DNA of 64,000 bases, from positions 248,001 to 312,000 of the forward strand of contig VWZL01001965.1 in assembly GCA_013396915.1 (NCBI GenBank), given 5' to 3'. Origin of the DNA: Stercorarius parasiticus (Eukaryota > Chordata > Aves > Charadriiformes > Stercorariidae). A program made the position numbers and the translations under genes. Below are positions 11,807-24,220 of the stretch, piece by piece (within the stretch, counting starts at the first letter, position 1; each line of letters opens with the position of its first letter). The notes under the pieces were generated by a model. It searched no databases. It was given only the letters and a program-made list of their open reading frames with translations, and was not told the origin of the DNA.

Positions 11807-14663
11807 ACCTTTAAATGTTGCATTTAATGTAAAGCCCGAATGACTGATTAACAACTCATAGCGTAAGACCTCATTGCACAAATAAGGATGATTTTATTTC
11901 AGTGAGCTTATACTCTAAGTAAAATACTGTGGTTATAAAATTTACATAACTATTTATAACCATATAATTTCTAGTGTCTTCAAAAAAATTAATAAAGCTT
12001 TATAGCTAAGGCTATGCAAGCAACAGAAAGGTCAATATGCTGCACGCTGCTTAGGTGGGCCACAATTGGCTGGCAGCTGGTAGGGTACATTTCATGCTCC
12101 AGGGAGCCCCTGCCACAAAAAAGATGAAGGCAACAAGGGGATAGGATATGTTACCTAGAAGTACAGGATCTAATAGTTACAGAACAGAAGACTGAAAAGT
12201 CAGGGAAGGGGTTTCAGTGCAATGTATGGAGACATTATAAAAAAATTATTGCCAGCTTAGAGGATTTAAGCATGTGGCATAGTCAAAGATGTTTAAAAGG
12301 CATCGCCCTGCCAACAGGATCTAGTGAAGCCAAGAAAGGAGGAGGAGAACTAAAGCTCTCCTATAGGACTTTTTTTTTTTCAGTTTACTGGCAGAAAGAA
12401 AGCTGTCAAATTACATTATTTCAAGTCAAGCTCAAATGTATCTATCAACCCCAAGCAAAATATTTATTGTGATTTTTTTGGGGGTGGTGTTGTTTTTTTT
12501 CTAGTTCAATGGTTTTTTTACCATTTTTACCTGCACTTTGAAAGAATCATTAGTTTGAAATGAAAATTCAGTACATTTCACTCTAAGCTTCAAACAGAAA
12601 GAAAGATTTTGCCTTTCTTGAAATGTTCCTTTTTTTTTTCCTCCCTAAAGCTACTTGATAAATTTGTTATGCTATTTGAATTAATAATTTCTGTTGACTC
12701 ATTTCTGTGGGGTAAGCAAATGCTACATCACAGTCTCACCAGCTGAGCAGCACCCAGCAGAATGAAACAACAGGTTTTCAGCCCAGACAAAAGCCAGTTC
12801 TTCCTGTGTTTCCTTTGAATCACTTCTGCAGCAGGACTAAACTAGTCAAAGTGACTCCTTGATCATCCTTTCTATGCAGATAAATCTCCCTGGGGAGCAG
12901 GGCTGAGGTAATGCCAAAGTAACTTCTCTCTTCCTTGTCAGATCAGCTGCCAGGGGTCATGAGCTGACAAGAATGAGTTGAAGGACACTTTAAGCTGTCC
13001 TAAACAATACCTGTCCACAGCAAAAAATAAAAAAAGCAAGCATAAAAGTCATTGAAATTCATCTCTGTCCTCAGTCTTTAGTTCTGTGTTGGGCACAAAT
13101 GGGCCAAACTACAGTCCAGACGTCAGTCGTCTGCCAAACAAATCCCTCTCCCAGCGCATTGCCTTTCTCAAGGGATCACGTGTTGCATCTGTTGTACCTG
13201 GAGTGCAGTCCTTTGGTTTTGATATGACATTTGTTTCCACAGCGACCAACTGGGACATAACTATAGGTAATATAAACTACAGAGGCAAGATTGCTTCTAA
13301 ATTAAATGTTTTTTAAAAGTTTCCCAAGGCTCTCAGCAAACTAATCTTTTTAATGTTCTTGATTTCCTAAGTGGAGGAGTGACAAACAATTCCAGCCTGC
13401 AAATCAAAATACAAAAGAGAACAAAAAATTAATTGAATTCCATCTATACAGACATGTACCAAATTGCCAGATGCAAGGCAGAATTCAAAGTCTCCAATAA
13501 GCTTCAGTTGTTTACTTCCCAGCTATTATACTATTAAAGGTTATCCTATCACCTGAGGAGGTACTTTCATATTGAAACTATAAATAAAACCATCATGGTT
13601 CACCCTAGGATATGGAATTTTCAGAGCAAACATACTACTTGCAGTAATGATAACCAGGATGCTGTTTATTCTCAGGTATATTGGCAAAGCCTCATACTTC
13701 AATCCTGAGGACACTTCAAGAAATTACTTATTGCCTATTTATTTATTACAGTAACATGCTAAGTATTCCCAAAGATTAGAGGAATCAATTACTTGAGCTA
13801 TTTAAGGCCAAAAGTTTCATGTAGAGATCTCATCTGCCTTCCACATAATACAATTCATATTACCTCGGCCAATCATTCATGTAAGTACAACAGACTGTAT
13901 TTAAATACAAGTTTCACTGCTAGGGACATAGCTGCTGTTTGACAGTAATACACTGCCCCAAATACAGCTGGAGCCTTCCACAGCCAGGAACACCACCCAG
14001 CTCTGCCAACAATGACATCTGACACAAACAAGTCTGTGCACTCCTGAACTTCAAAATTTTTCCTTCTTGGAGAAAGAAAAAAGAAAAGGTCCAAAGACCA
14101 AAGAAAAAAGGAAAGGTCCTAAGCCTCCCTTTGGGAAAATTCTCATGTCTCCATTTAAATTTATCCTTTCTGGGGACAGCATTCATTCAATTTCTGTCCT
14201 AGAGGGGGATATTTTCTTGACTGGGGGCCTTAAGTATTTCATATCATGAAAAATCTTCAATGTAAACTTTTCCAGCAGTTCATTGTTCACATTATAAACT
14301 CACTGTGTTGTAGATGTTGTGCAAAGAGACACTGTCCCTGCCAAAAAGGAAGAGTGTTTTGATATAAAATAAACAATAGTAAAGGAGAGAAAGGCGGATA
14401 AAGGTCAATGCATTAACACTTTTTTAGTTATTTTGGCTATTTCAGTTAAGCAATCCCACAGAACTTCATTAGAACAATGAAAAATGTTAAAAAAACCCCA
14501 AACTGTAATATCATTTGTCATTCTAGCCATTAACTCTGGTGATTTCTGAGATATAGCAGGTTTTGATGAGGGATGTGGAAGCAGGGAGGATAATGGTGTA
14601 TTACTGTGACATTTTATTATTCCGTCCATTTCCCAGTTCAATAAACTTTACCAAAAAAATAAG
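11807..14663. other. Unique noncoding sequence, nothing recognised
   Basis: Unique AT-rich DNA with T-rich runs near 12370, 12490 and 12630. Around 14070-14125 an AAGAAAA...GGTCC segment occurs twice in imperfect form. A 76-codon + frame at 13086-13316 has no recognisable features. Confidence 0.6.
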
Positions 14664-14755
14664 CCTCAAAAGCTCCCTGTGAAGTAGGGTAGCACTGTTA
14701 TTCCAATTTTATGATGGGAAAATGAAACGCTGTGGGTTAAAGTGAACAATACAGA
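14664..14755 (+). mobile_element. MIR/L2-like ancient retroposon tail
   Basis: The order of words here follows the conserved 3' part shared by MIR SINEs and L2 LINEs: a CCCTGTGAAGTAGGGTAGCA block (for the family's CCCTATGAGGTAGGTA), then TTATTCCAATTTTATGATGGGAAAATGAAAC (for the ATTTTACAGATGAGGAAACTGAGGC core), then GGTTAAAGTGAA. The match is recalled, not computed, and divergence is high, as expected for an element that predates the split of birds and mammals. There is no coding capacity. Confidence 0.55.
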
Positions 14756-17700
14756 GACTGAAGTCACACTAAAACAGTGTGTCTCAGCTTCAGAATGAAG
14801 CCCACCTGAGTCCTGCTCCTTTCTTTTAATAGCATTACTGTGCTTGCTTTATACAGAGTCCAGAATATATTACAGCAATTACTTTTCTTCCGTCACTGCA
14901 TGGGTTGCCACAACATGCTGAATGCAAACAGGGATGATTCCAGGGAACTGAATCTATAGCCATATCATTCAGAGCACAGGGATAGGAATGCTTGATGAAT
15001 ATGGGCTGCAAGGTATTTCCCTCGCGTGGTCTATGCATTTGCCTCACAACACTTAATTCCTTCACAAATTTTAAATATGTGCAGAAAAACAGGTGAGTGA
15101 GGCTTTTAACTTTTCTGCTCTTCACCAGCTGTTCTTCCATTCCACTGAGTTTTCCCTCACTGCATTTCTAGATTGACTATGAAAGTGTGGGAGGTGCTGA
15201 AAAACACAGAACTGCCTGAAAGTATGGAAGGATGATAAAAAATAGGAAACAACTGAGAGACTGGCAGAGCTCACAGAAGGCACTCTCTCTGCTTCATAAG
15301 TTACATTTAAATTATTATCACCCCAGAACTCTCAGTCAATGCCAGAATACAAAATTAGGACTATGGCTAATACAAAAAGCAGCCAGAGGGCAATGCTCCA
15401 TATTTTTCTTAGGATTTTGTGCTCAGCAAGGTTACAAAGCGGGTGTTCATAAATAAAATGCTTTATCTTCCTCTTTGGGCTATTAAAAGGACAGGGTCAT
15501 TGTGATAATAACGAGATCTGGACTTGTGAGACTGCAGGAGAAGCATTTTACATTGTAGAAGCATACTGAACAGCTTTAAGACTGCAAATTGTGACAGAAG
15601 TGAATGTCAATTTGGGGAAAAAAAGATGGATCTGGTGAATACCCTGAAGTCACCCTTGTTGTTCCTAAGGCAAGAGACTTACAAAAATACCATAACACTG
15701 ACACCTTTTTCTTTTTTTAAAAATAAAAGAAGGCTTATTTTTCTCTTGGACAATAAATCCAAGGCTTATTAGTTTTATTTTGAATCATAAGGCCTAGACA
15801 TTTCTTTCCTATTTTAAAAAGGAGAATATAGAGAAAGAAAGTAGTTTGAACTTCATTTGCGATGTGACTACAAGGAGCAAATCCTCAGCTCACCCACTTG
15901 TTTGGGAGACGGACTACGGAAAATTTACCCTTAGGGAATCCTGCTCGAAGATGCTGAGATTCACAGTTTCACCAACAGAACTGAGAAGTACCAGCTTTCT
16001 GTAGAGTCAGATGACCAGCAACTAGTTGGCCTTCCATGCACACTCAACTGACCTTACTTGCCTCCCTACCCTGTCCAAGTAGTTAGATCAACTGCTTGAA
16101 TTTTCTCTCCTCTTCTGGCCCAAATTTTACTGAAAGACTGCTGTAAATTCCTTGTGTCTAGCAACTCACATGGTGTATAAGAGCCCTGAAAGGTGGAAAG
16201 TTAGTGAATATTACTATTCTAGTGAAGCTGTTACGAGGTTATATTTGTAGCCTCGCTGTTGGAAATCATGTATATAAGCAAGCACAACAACACAAAGCCA
16301 TTTTTGTTTACTCCCTGCCCCAACTTCAGCAAATTTTACAGACTAAGAATAAGAATAAAAGTAGAAGAGGAAAGGAAAGCATAGAAGCAATTTCCTGGCA
16401 CAACTTAATACTATCTGCCTGAAGCAGAACCATAGTGTATATCATGCCCTGTCCGCTCAGACACGCTGCAATACAAGCAGGTGAAGTTCATTACATTTTG
16501 ACTCTGGAGCTGAGTGCTATCAAGACACATGTACCAATTGGAGCTAGCGCCCTTACTCGTATTCCCAAACAGTACAATGTGTGCGCATCATTTATTAGCC
16601 CTTCAGCTTCAGCTCTGATCAATTTATCTCAAGGTTTACTGTAAAACCCTTCTACCACGTAACTTGAATGCTTACTGGATGTATGTATACAACATAAACT
16701 ACCTCACTCTCAACTTTTTCCACATTCCAGGATGTGTCAACCTGCTTGAAGAATTTGTCACTCTAAAATATGTTTCTATTAAGTCAGGGCAGCTTTGTCA
16801 GGAAGGGGGATCTGTTATCACATGCAGTCTTTAAATTGGTCAGGAAGGAATTTAACACATTCTTGAAGCTTCAGACAAAGCAGAGTCTGTGCACAGCCTA
16901 ATATTATATCTCACTGCTTTCATCCTTGGGGCAGTAAAGCACAATGGGGGCCTTTCCCAAATGGGAACTTTCTAGATCATATGCAGGCCCTTGTGCAAGT
17001 TGTGCAGTGCTGCAACCTTATAGAACAGCTCTTTCTATAGCTACCTTAATTCTCAGCACTTAGCATAAACTCCTCTTCAGAAAAGTTGGAAGGATCTAAA
17101 TGATGAGGTAGATTTTCAACGCCATGTAAGTTATTTCCTAAATGCTTATAATTATGTATTTTTAAAGGAAGGGGGGGGGTGAGAAAGGAATAATTAGAAT
17201 ATGACAAATTATTCATCAGTAACTCCCCACGCTAATGAGACATTTCACCAGGCAGTTAATTATACCAGAATGATTAGTGCATCCATACTTATGCTGACAC
17301 ATCTGTAACATGAAAATCAGGTTGTTCAGAAAAATCTGATGCTGTTACTAGACTTCACCAAATTAACTTAGTGTCTCAAAAACATTTCAGTGTCTCATCT
17401 AAAGGATTCACACAGCTTAAGTTAATTGGAGATAAGTTTATTCATCAAAACTTCTTTATTTTTCCACATCTAGCTTCTAAGGGATTTTTTATTATTTTTG
17501 ATAAATGATGCAACACTGAAAAGTAGTCACTTCCTACCCTTAATCAGAGCATAAAGTAGGTTACTGCTCTGCATCCCATAAAACATAAGAATAACCTCAT
17601 TAAAGATTTGGTATTTGCCATAGTTCAGTGACAGTTTAGTACATCACCAGAGTTGGATTTCACATTAAGTCTTCCAAAGCATGTTGCAACAGCTGAGCTA

Positions 17701-19754
17701 GGGATTAAGAAATGGATGCCCTGGGTCAAACTAATACTTCTGATTTCTTTTCGGTATCATCCATCATTAATATTTTTCCCCAGAGACTGGCTCTTAGATC
17801 CATATGGAGCTTCAAGGATATATGATCACTGCATTTTGCTTTTCTCCTGTGCAGAGTGCTTACTGAAATAACCCCAGTGGTGAAGGAGGCCTTGGGTTCC
17901 CATTCCATCTGGAGGTCTAATGTGAAAAACCCTTAATCTGTCAAAGCCCTCTATCTCCAGTGACTCCAGTCACTGCTGGTGCCTTGGGCCTCATTTGTAC
18001 TTCCCTGTCCAAAGGTAACGGAGACCAAAGACAATGTCTTTGAAGTGAGCCTGACATGAGAGTAACAACTCAGAATCATCCTAGGGCCCCTCCACAACTC
18101 CAAGCCCCTGCTAGCTTACAAATTAATACTCTACAGATTGTCCTCAGTGTGACTTTTTTCATGGTAAGATCTTGCACTACTTAACCATTTGGCACTGAGT
18201 TCACATTATGTCAGGTCCAGCCATTCGCTTCCCTTGGCCAAAGCTCACATGTGTATCAGCGACAACAAAAACAACAAAAAACGAGCCTCTTCTTTCCCAT
18301 CCTATTGCACAGGGTGGAAAATCCACAAAAACACAGAGATGCACTGGTGGGTGAAGTGAGTGGCTGCAGAGCAGCTGTGTGGCTGGAGTGAGGTGGGGGA
18401 GTCCATTACATTGAAATCAACAGATATTTTGAGAAGTCGGTTGCAACAATTTTATCAGTCTCTTCAGAGTGTTATAATTCACCCAGGTCCATAATGTATG
18501 GACTGCAGGTGAAGTGAACAAAGCACTATTGTTTCTGCAGTTGCAGTTAATGGCTGCAGTTAATAGCTTGTGATATTATGTTGGTGGCTGGGACAGGAAC
18601 TGCAGTTGGTTTTATTAAAGGATAGAAGGTTTGAGGTAATAGAAGTAGCGAGCACCAATGCTAATTAATTCCACAGAATTAAATGGTGGTGTCATTATGG
18701 AACCTGTGGTTTGAAATACAATGGAGGAGGCTTGAGAGGGCCTCAAAAGCTTTTCTTCAGCTATTTTGATACCTTTTTTTTTTTTGGCTTGGAGCAAAGT
18801 ATCATGTAGAGAGAAAGAAAATGCACACATCATAAAGCACATCAGGCAGGGGTTTTTGTATTGCATCTGTGCTATAACCTAGGAGACCAGGATAGAAAAT
18901 CTTTTGTGCTTTACAGACTAATGCCTACATTCCACTGATTTAAGCTCAATATTACATACACATGGTAACAAAAGGTAGAGCATTAACAGAGGCTGCCCAC
19001 AAGTCCCAGGTGTTCCTGTGGTAGAAGCACATCTGGCAGCCTAGCCAGATGTGGGATCTTTCCTAAAAGCAAATGCCCTCAGGGCTGGGTGTTTCATAAA
19101 GCCAAGCACAAGCTGCCTGCGCTGCAAGTAGGTGAGCTTGGACTGCTCCTGTGGGAGAGCACAGACCCAATCTTTGATGCACTCACCCACCTAGGCATGC
19201 CTGAACCCTACCTAAAATGCCTCGTTAAGCACGGTCTTGCTCTCATTTTCCATGGAGAGCCCGTATTTGAGTGTAAGCTTCTCTCTAGACAAAAGCAGAG
19301 CTCAGCTGCTGTTGCTCCTCTCAAGGGCATTGACAGCAGCAAAGAGGAGAATATTTATACCCCCTTATAAGATCGCATCTTTTGAAGATTCAATCTAAGC
19401 ACTAGCATGTGATGTTGTCCCTGTCCAGACAAAAAGGACAGTGACTCTATTCAAGGTTTCAATCCCTCATAAACAGAAAATCACACAGAAATCTTGAAAA
19501 CAATAGATCCCTAAAGAGGACAAGCCTCATTCTTGTTTTTGTCAGGAAAAGCCCTTTTGGCTTGTATGATCCTGCAACCATACACTGCAAAAAGACTTGG
19601 GACTAGTTTTCAGAGTGGTAATGACCATTTATCTAAGACTGGTATATATGGGCATTTTCTCTTCTCCGCTCTTTTCACAGAGTATGCACCCCAGAGGCTT
19701 TTGCATTCTGGCATGAGAGGGAGGTAGGAGAAATGGATTATCCTGAAAGGCCAG
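14756..19754. other. Unique noncoding sequence; candidate conserved element near 17.2 kb
   Basis: No gene or repeat family was recognised. About 17190-17345 is dense in TAAT/ATTA homeodomain-type cores (TAATTAGA at 17191, CTAATGAGA near 17232, GTTAATTATA near 17255, TGATTAGTG near 17271), which is typical of developmental conserved noncoding elements. A 72-codon frame at 16204-16422 and a 69-codon frame at 16435-16644 are probably chance. Confidence 0.45.
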
Positions 19755-19790
19755 GCAGTAACATGTATGCAGTAACATGTATGCAGTAAC
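19755..19790. repeat. 14-bp tandem repeat, about 2.6 copies
   Basis: The unit GCAGTAACATGTAT is present at 19755-19768 and 19769-19782, and its first eight bases follow at 19783-19790. All copies are identical, which suggests recent slippage. Confidence 0.9.
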
Positions 19791-22700
19791 AGCACAGGCA
19801 TCTTCAGAGTTTTAGGAGAGAGTTACACCATCCATATGATGGTTGGAGCAGGCCCTGGCTCTGTGGGCAGATGCAGGTATGTGAGGCTGTTAGGATTCTT
19901 TCAAGCAGGTTTCTTGTCAGAGAAAATTTTGCAGGGGCTGTCCACATATACCTGAAGTCCCGTGCCTTCACTTCTGTCATACAGTATCACGGAGAAGATC
20001 ATTCATTTCTTCACTTGAGTAAAGATCTGCTGCCTAGAGCTAAAATTGGCTCTTAATGCTCCAAGAAAAGGTGTATTATCTCAGAGTGATCTTTCTACCC
20101 TTCTCTTGGTTAGTGTGAGAACATCCGTGTGTTGGGTTGTGTAACATGGAGCACAGTAACATACTGACCACGTCACAAAGCATTCAGTTTTGGGGTGGGG
20201 TAAGGGTCTCAGTCACTTTGGATAGCCACTTTCCAGGGCTGCAGAAAGCAGTCAGCTGCGTCTGGCATTTGACATTGCAGCACAGGAGAGAAGCAGCTGT
20301 AACACCACTCAAGTGTGTGAGTTGTGAATGTCCCACACGAGTGTATAAGGTGGGAAGAGCTGAGGGAATCACTCAAGAGAGCCCAGGAGGCTTCGCCAGT
20401 TGCCACATGGGCAGCTGTAGCCCAGGACATGTGCACGCTTCTTGACATTAAGGCAACCTTGGTGTGAATGGCAGAGCACCCAGTCTTCCCATAGGGGATA
20501 GGATTGCTTTCTGAAACTAAATTTTCTAAGTGAATTTTGGTTGAGCTGCCTTGGGGTAGATAGGATCAAAACAGACCAGAAGCCAGGAGGGAGCTGCAGG
20601 GAGATAAGGCCAGAAGGAGAATATCTTTATTTCTTTATTTTAAACCTGAGTGGCAGTTTTGCCTGCTTGATGTGAAAATATCAATCAGTCTAGGTGACAG
20701 AGCTAAGTAACAGAATCAAATACATGAGCTTTAGCAATGTAATAGGGAAAATTTAATCCCCAAACTAACCTTACTTTGTCATAAGTGAGCTATATTGTAT
20801 TTTGAGTTTACAAAGATCAGGGATTATCCTCCAAAATAAATAAACTAGCATCCTATATCTATGGCAAAAGTTAGAGTCTTAAGGTATAAATTGGAAACAA
20901 TGACCTTGACTCTTCTTTCTCAGAGGTGTAGACCAAAAAAAAATAATAAAACCTTTAAGTCAATCAAGTTACTCATAGGAAAGATAAAGTAAGAAAGAAG
21001 AGAAGCTGAGGTGCTTCCTATTTCTTTTTCAGATACTATAGTAGCTTTTCCTCTCTCCTTGTCCTTCCCTAGTTAGCATCCCTAATTTCCATGCAGAGCC
21101 AGGTCCATGATAAAATCCTTCCATCAGATCCACAGAGTATACTGGCAGCCTCAGCCAGGGAAATGGATTGAAGGATCCAGCGAGATCACAGTGTGTTTAA
21201 ATCCCTGCAAAAGGGAGAGAAAGAAAAGTTGATAAAATAAAATAATGACCATATCCCTCCTGTTAGGTAACAACAGTTACCCTAGGGCTGGAACATTTCT
21301 GTCTAGAATATAAATGCCAAGAGAGTGGTATATCCTCAAGGATGTTTTTGTGATGATAATGAAAATACTAAAAGCACAGTTTCCCTATTTTTGTTCTCAC
21401 ACACACATTTTCTTCACGTACAGGGAAAAATCAAGTCATCTCTTCCTGTGACTGAAAACAACTGATTTACTGCAATTTACCAAGTCATTGCCCTTCAGGT
21501 GACTGCTGATAATTTAACATGTTCATACTCAGTCATATTTGTTTAAACCACCTCTCAGCTTTCAGTTGAGCTGTAGATCTGGGATCTGCAGGAAATATTA
21601 GTTTTCCCTATCTCCCATTGTCTTCCAAATACTTCCTTAAATTAATTAATTAGTTTTGTTGTAAAGGTAGACTGCAAATTCCAATACACACATAGCAAAA
21701 TCAATCATTTAAAACAATGTCAGTGTTAACAGGATGATCCATTTCTTCCTCTTATAGAAGCTAATGAACCATTGTGAATTTATTGTGATGGAAAGACAGT
21801 GTCTGCTTGCAATTAGACTGATGAGCAGAGTTATTCTCATGAGTGGGTACTTTAAAGTAATTATTTTCATTCGTTCTTTAAAAAAAAAAAAAAAGAAAGA
21901 AAAAAAAAGGCTGTATCTATGCACAACTAAGCTTTGATTACCTGGCATGTGAAAACACATTCTCAAAAGGATATTTCTAATTATTGTCTTACAGGAGAGC
22001 AAGAAACTAACTACTGCCTGGGCGTCCTTCGAGTCAACATTTTGGAGCTTAAAATGGGAACTCAGTTTTATGTAATCGTAATCGTGTATAACATTTGTGG
22101 GATCACGTAAATTTATCCATAACTGTCAATATGCAGGAACAGTCTAGCTCAGCCCTGTGGAATTTTTATTCCTTTCCAGCATCGACAGCTCTAGGCCTAT
22201 TTCACTTCAAGGAGCTTTCTCCCACTCATAGCCACTAACCTTGATTCTTTTATTCTTATTTGACTTCTGGAACATGTGATGGACCCTTAGCAGTCTTAAT
22301 GCTGCTTCATAAGGTGACAGCACCAAATATCCTTTGCTGTTCTGAGATCTTTCAGTACTTCCCAGACCTTCAGATATCCTTTTAATAAAAATTTATGCAA
22401 CATCTTAGTAGTCATCATCTTGTGGCCTTTAAATAACAGCCTGTCTAGCAGTACTTTGCTTATAGAAGTGAAGAATAAGCTATGCCAGCTATCTTGTGCT
22501 GTCTCTTAATTACTTTTTTACAGGATTTTATTTTGTAGCTCTGGTGGTCACAGCCTACATTTCAAAGGGATCTGGACAGCTTTTTTAAATCCAATACTTG
22601 TATAGTTCTCTGTGTCCACTCTCTCTCTGTTAGCGTTATGTATCTATGTATAGATGAAGCGCTATCTGCAAAGATATCTTTGTGTACCATCATAAAGGTT

Positions 22701-24149
22701 TGCTATTTTCTCATAATGCATTTGAAACACTAAACAGTATTCCTATGGTAAAACAAGGAAGGAGCTTTGCTGATATGACCTGCTTTATTGCTTTCAATAT
22801 GTCAGCTACCTTTCTGAGAATGACTCCACCTTGTGGGAAATGGAAATTCATTCCTTTTTATATACATATTTCATTGGTTTGTTTTCTTACTAAAGCAAAG
22901 GAATGTAAAATTTTTTCCTCCAGCGAACACAGAGATTACTAGCTCTGCTGGATCTTCTTTAGCATTCCCAGAACAATTATTTTCTGTACAGCTTTTGCTT
23001 TTGTCTCTACTGTATGAGAACAGAAGCCACCCTAAATGCTGTGCTGTAGATGAGTTGGGTCCTTTAGGTCTCTTTCCTTGAACAGTTTCATTGTTTTAAT
23101 TCTAAGAAAATACTTCTTTGATTAAATCATATTTTAAGCCCCCGAAAGTGTTTTTTTTCATATTCACTTTATTACCTGTTGTTCTAACATAAATGCTTTT
23201 GCCATTTTCATAGCGTTTTTTTGTTTACTCTAAGTTTTCGTGCTCTCTTCCATAGTGATTAACTATCATAACCTCAAATCTGGCACCTTTACCTCCACTG
23301 ATATATACAGTGAATAAGGCCTATACAGCAGAAAGCTATCAAGTCCTTTCATTATCCACCTCCAATAAAAATTGTTTGCGCCTGGGGACTTCTTTTGGTT
23401 AAGCAGGTGCTCATTTCGTATGAAGAATTAACTCTTGAAAGCCTAGACATCTTCAGAGATATTTACTCCTCTCTCAAAATCTAGTCTCTTAGCAGAAGCT
23501 CAGTTAAAACTGTCGGATATGCATACCTTGTGGGTGATCTGCTGCTTTCAGCTTGCTTTCATGCGCTCACAGCACTCTCATATTTTATATCTGCAAAGAG
23601 CATAGTACTCAAATGTCAATACTACAATTTCACATTTAACAGCTTCTGCCCAAGTTAACAGAAAGCTGGTTAAGAACAAGCTATCATCAAAAATAAAGCT
23701 GGCTTTTCTGTCCGATTTTTTTTTCTTGACTGTTATTACTTACAGTCTTAGAGTGAAACACCGTTTTAGCCTTTCCCATTTCTCTTCCACATTACAAAAG
23801 TGCTCCAGCTCTGGTGGGAGTTTTAACAGCTTCATTCAATGGCTTGTTCCCCGTCACTCACTCAGAGCCAAGTCATCCCACATTAATTGTCTGAGGGCTA
23901 ACTTATTTGCGCTATATAACACAAGACCAGCTTGTGTTGTGAATCAGCTAGTTTGAAAAGGCCCACGCCAGTTCCCCTGAACAGTGTCATTCTCCGCACA
24001 GAGGACAAGTTAATATTTGACTACACATCTGAGTGCTCGTTTCAGAATCTCATGGAAAATGTACTTAGTAATTATACGGTGCTTTTTGTCTTCAAAATTA
24101 TTTACAAAAAGTAGCTGGAGACCATCGCCAAAAGGGATGTGTATATATT
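19791..24149. other. Unique noncoding sequence, nothing recognised
   Basis: Unique AT-rich DNA. An A-rich run with interspersed G lies at about 21878-21909. The 102-codon + frame at 20137-20445 and overlapping minus-strand frames have no family features. No repeat family was identified. Confidence 0.55.
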
Positions 24150-24220
24150 AGCCCTATTGTAGGCAGGTAAATGAAAGCACAGAGATGAGATGTGCCCTGT
24201 CCAGGATGCCACTTAGCCAT
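24150..24220 (+). mobile_element. MIR/L2-like ancient retroposon tail (weak)
   Basis: The segment GGCAGGTAAATGAAAGCACAG followed by AGATGAGATG and TGCCCTGTCCAGGATGCCAC parallels the AGGTAAACTGAGGCACAGAG ... TGCCCAAGGTCACAC core of MIR/L2 3' ends. The similarity is short and degenerate, so this is a tentative call. It is independent of the 14664 copy. Confidence 0.4.

Noticed and set aside
17170..17180. G9 run as a quadruplex seed
   Set aside because: A single G-run without the other three needed nearby.
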